Of a DNA stretch of 7,444 nucleotides, positions 6,251-7,444 are shown piece by piece. The DNA comes from an uncultured Eubacteriales bacterium. Lineage in GTDB: Bacteria; Bacillota; Clostridia; Oscillospirales; Acutalibacteraceae. Each line of letters opens with the position of its first letter. The stretch's first letter is position 1. The DNA is taken from positions 1 to 7,444 of the forward strand of contig ONPE01000065.1 of the NCBI GenBank assembly GCA_900319615.1, given 5' to 3'. Below the pieces are notes generated by a model, which was not told where the DNA came from, ran no database searches, and saw nothing but the letters and a program-made list of their open reading frames with translations. The translations under genes and the position numbers were made by a program.

Positions 6251-6835
6251 ATGAATGTTTACGATTTTGACGAGACCATATACAACGGCGATTCTACCCG
6301 GGATTTTGTGAAGTGGTGCATGAAGAAGCACCCTAAAGCCCTCTTATCTCTCCCCCGTACCGGCTTTTATACGCTTAGGTATTATCTGTTTCATATCGGC
6401 ACAAAGACCGAGTTCAAGGAGAAGATGTACGGTTTTTTGAAGGCTTGCGACGGCGAGCGCGACGTTGAAAGGTTCTGGGCTGAAAAGCTCGGGGGCATCA
6501 AAGACTTTTACCGCGAGGCCCACCGGGATGACGATGTGATTATATCTGCGTCACCGGAGTTCCTGCTGAAACCGCTGGAGAAGAAGCTGAACATCACCGT
6601 CATCGCCTCAAAGGTCGATATACATACAGGAGAATACACCGGGCTCAACTGCTATCACGCGGAGAAGGTCAAAAGATTCCGCGAGCTGTATCCGGATTCT
6701 CAGATAGATGACTTTTACTCAGACAGCTACTCGGACGAACCACTGGCGCTGTTGGCAAGAAGAGCCTTTATAGTAGACGGCGAAAAGCTGATAGACTGGG
6801 ACTTTTCCAAGCATAAGAAGCATTTGAGAACATAA
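6251..6835 (+). CDS. HAD-IB family phosphatase, possibly PgpC-like
   Basis: A 194-residue cytoplasmic protein of the haloacid dehalogenase superfamily, subfamily IB. Motif I is D5-F-D7-E-T9 (nucleophile and acid/base Asp), motif II is the Ser of VIISAS (S99), motif III is Lys139 in HAEKV, and motif IV is D158-x-x-x-D162 in YSDSYSDEPLA. The helical cap lies between residues 14 and 90. Length and cap resemble the PgpC type (phosphatidylglycerophosphatase C) and other IB phosphatases related to SerB; the substrate cannot be read from the sequence. The start at 6251 follows AAGGAG and a TATAAT promoter; 25 upstream in-frame codons are intergenic promoter sequence. It is transcribed alone, divergently from the DUF5685-like operon. 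The nearest clear terminator is about 375 nt downstream. Confidence 0.85.
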   Translation: MNVYDFDETIYNGDSTRDFVKWCMKKHPKALLSLPRTGFYTLRYYLFHIGTKTEFKEKMYGFLKACDGERDVERFWAEKLGGIKDFYREAHRDDDVIISASPEFLLKPLEKKLNITVIASKVDIHTGEYTGLNCYHAEKVKRFRELYPDSQIDDFYSDSYSDEPLALLARRAFIVDGEKLIDWDFSKHKKHLRT

Positions 6836-6912
6836 GATAAACGCTTGAGTGTATTGTGCTTGCGATATGCCGCAGAATGTCGGGCGATAAACTCTGAGAG
6901 GCTCACGTACAC

Positions 6913-6935
6913 GGTACGTCGACAAGCGCCGTACC
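6913..6935. repeat. REP-like imperfect palindrome
   Basis: GGTACG and CGTACC form a 6-bp stem around an 11-nt centre that can pair two more base pairs. On the minus strand it reads GTAGGGTACGGCGCTTGTCG..., like the short GTAGGG-headed palindromic repeats scattered between genes in many Clostridia. No second copy is in the window, so a repeat family is inferred. Confidence 0.35.
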
Positions 6936-6982
6936 CTACAACTCTCTATGTAACGTCAGATTGAGAACGGTCGGTATTATAA

Positions 6983-6996
6983 CTCAACACAGTGAT
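6983..6996 (+). repeat. 14-bp direct repeat, copy 1
   Basis: CTCAACACAGTGAT is repeated exactly at 7151-7164, 168 bp further on. Flanking bases differ. Confidence 0.7.
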
Positions 6997-7091
6997 AAGA
7001 TATAGTATTTCACGAACAGCGTTTGAGGACTTAAGGATAACCTTATTATCAAGCCCGAAGAAACTCCAATCTCTCAATTATAAACCCATAT

Positions 7092-7119
7092 AACTCCTAA
7101 CTCCTCACTCCTAACTCCT
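7092..7119 (+). repeat. Heptanucleotide tandem repeat
   Basis: Four copies of a 7-mer: AACTCCT, AACTCCT, CACTCCT, AACTCCT, followed by a partial AACT. Short heptamer repeats of this kind occur in intergenic DNA of several bacterial groups. It lies within the direct-repeat-bounded interval and encodes nothing. Confidence 0.8.
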
Positions 7120-7150
7120 AACTAAAGAACATAAGCCGTATGACTTACAT

Positions 7151-7164
7151 CTCAACACAGTGAT
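7151..7164 (+). repeat. 14-bp direct repeat, copy 2
   Basis: Exact second copy of CTCAACACAGTGAT (6983-6996). Confidence 0.7.
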
Positions 7165-7209
7165 CTATCTCACTTATGACAACATCAAACAAAACAGTAT
7201 GGTGTACCA

Positions 7210-7243
7210 AAAGACCCCGTATCATATAAAGATACGGGGCTTT
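7210..7243. terminator. Strong bidirectional intrinsic terminator
   Basis: CCCCGTATC (7215-7223), loop ATATAAA, GATACGGGG (7231-7239): a perfect 9-bp GC-rich stem. It is extended by AAAG/CTTT across one bulged A. On the plus strand it is followed by CTTTGTTGT, on the minus strand by TCTTTT. It lies 12 nt after the stop of the minus-strand partial gene and probably also stops transcripts from the HAD phosphatase. Confidence 0.82.
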
Positions 7244-7251
7244 GTTGTCTG

Positions 7252-7444
7252 TCAGCCGTCACAGCCGCAGCCGCAGCAGTTGTCGCCGCCGCCGGTGTCG
7301 GCAACGTTGGGAGGGAAGAATTCATCTGTCGGGAAATCGAGTCGCGAGAACATCTCGCACGGGCTGTCGGTGGAGCCCTCACAGTGCTTCTCGGGGATGC
7401 AGAAGTCATAGGACGGTATGAGCATCTGCACGCTCCGCATGAGC
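7252..7444 (-). CDS. C-terminal part of a protein with a Cys/Gly-rich tail (partial)
   Basis: About 63 codons in the open frame, running in from the right edge and ending in TGA at 7254-7252, 12 nt before a strong terminator. The visible sequence includes MLIPSYDFCIPEKHCEGSTD and a Phe/Pro-rich stretch, and ends GGGDNCCGCGCDG. Seven Cys lie in 62 residues, four of them in the last eight, which suggests a metal-binding or disulphide-rich tail. Codon use (GGC, TGC, CCG) fits the neighbours. The true start is probably outside the window, although an in-frame ATG exists at 7440. I do not recognise the family. The frame choice rests on the terminator position and composition. Confidence 0.5.
   Translation of the reverse strand, partial: LMRSVQMLIPSYDFCIPEKHCEGSTDSPCEMFSRLDFPTDEFFPPNVADTGGGDNCCGCGCDG

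Larger units (their letters stand above)
6836..7209. other. Intergenic region with short repeats, no supported gene
   Basis: This stretch between two convergent genes has no open frame with a credible start, ribosome site and composition. It holds a REP-like hairpin (6913-6935), a 14-bp direct repeat pair (6983-6996, 7151-7164), a small TAAGG/CCTTA hairpin (7032-7045) and a heptamer tandem repeat (7092-7119). It is more AT-rich than the genes. I recognise no known structured RNA. Confidence 0.6.

Noticed and set aside
7092..7119. CRISPR-like array
   Set aside because: Units are 7 nt and contiguous, with no spacers, and no cas genes are present.
6997..7150. Insertion element with a 14-bp target duplication
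   Set aside because: The interval between the direct repeats has no terminal inverted repeats and no coding capacity, and its sequence looks like simple intergenic repeats.
7160..7411. Plus-strand open frame over the right-hand terminator
   Set aside because: It runs straight through the 9-bp terminator stem and is antisense to the partial gene; no ribosome site.

Overview
The window looks like a chromosomal stretch from a low- to mid-GC anaerobic Firmicute, most likely Oscillospiraceae (Ruminococcus-like). The reasons are a DUF5685-type protein next to a short J-domain/TPR protein with a Cys-rich tail, a secreted protein combining BIG_2 Ig-like domains with a long Thr/Pro linker, a SpoIIM-like and a YesL-like membrane protein, strong GGAGG-type ribosome binding sites, and sigma-A-like promoters. 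The taxonomic call is an inference from gene content and style. I see no phage, IS, CRISPR, tRNA or rRNA.

Layout. Almost everything is on the minus strand, read from right to left. A divergent intergenic region (6111-6250) separates a plus-strand HAD-IB phosphatase (6251-6835) from a minus-strand run. The run starts with three tightly packed genes: a DUF5685-like protein (6110-5202, TTG start), a J-domain/TPR/Cys-tail protein (5218-4613, overlapping it by 17 nt) and a six-helix membrane protein (4611-4075, 1 nt after the previous stop). A good promoter (TTGAAT-17-TAAAAT) then precedes a 731-residue secreted muramidase (3996-1801), followed 46 nt later by a SpoIIM-like membrane protein (1754-1080). 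A hairpin with a T-tract (1062-1030) ends that unit or attenuates it. Next come a YesL/DUF624-like membrane protein (1004-72) and the first 26 codons of another membrane or exported protein, overlapping it by 8 nt and cut by the window edge.

Right end. About 370 nt after the phosphatase gene hold no gene that I can support. They carry a REP-like hairpin, a pair of 14-bp direct repeats 168 bp apart and a heptanucleotide tandem repeat. They end in a strong two-way terminator (7210-7243) shared with the 3' end of a minus-strand gene (7252 to beyond 7444) that has a Cys/Gly-rich C-terminus.

Function. Two themes stand out. One is envelope and peptidoglycan biology: a muramidase plus SpoIIM-like and YesL-like membrane proteins. 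The other is an uncharacterised three-gene set (DUF5685-like, J-domain, membrane protein) in which the DUF5685-like protein carries two Asp-rich motifs resembling those of class I isoprenoid synthases. The most unusual single item is the muramidase, whose GH24 catalytic domain appears to be split by a complete SH3b domain inserted between two helices.
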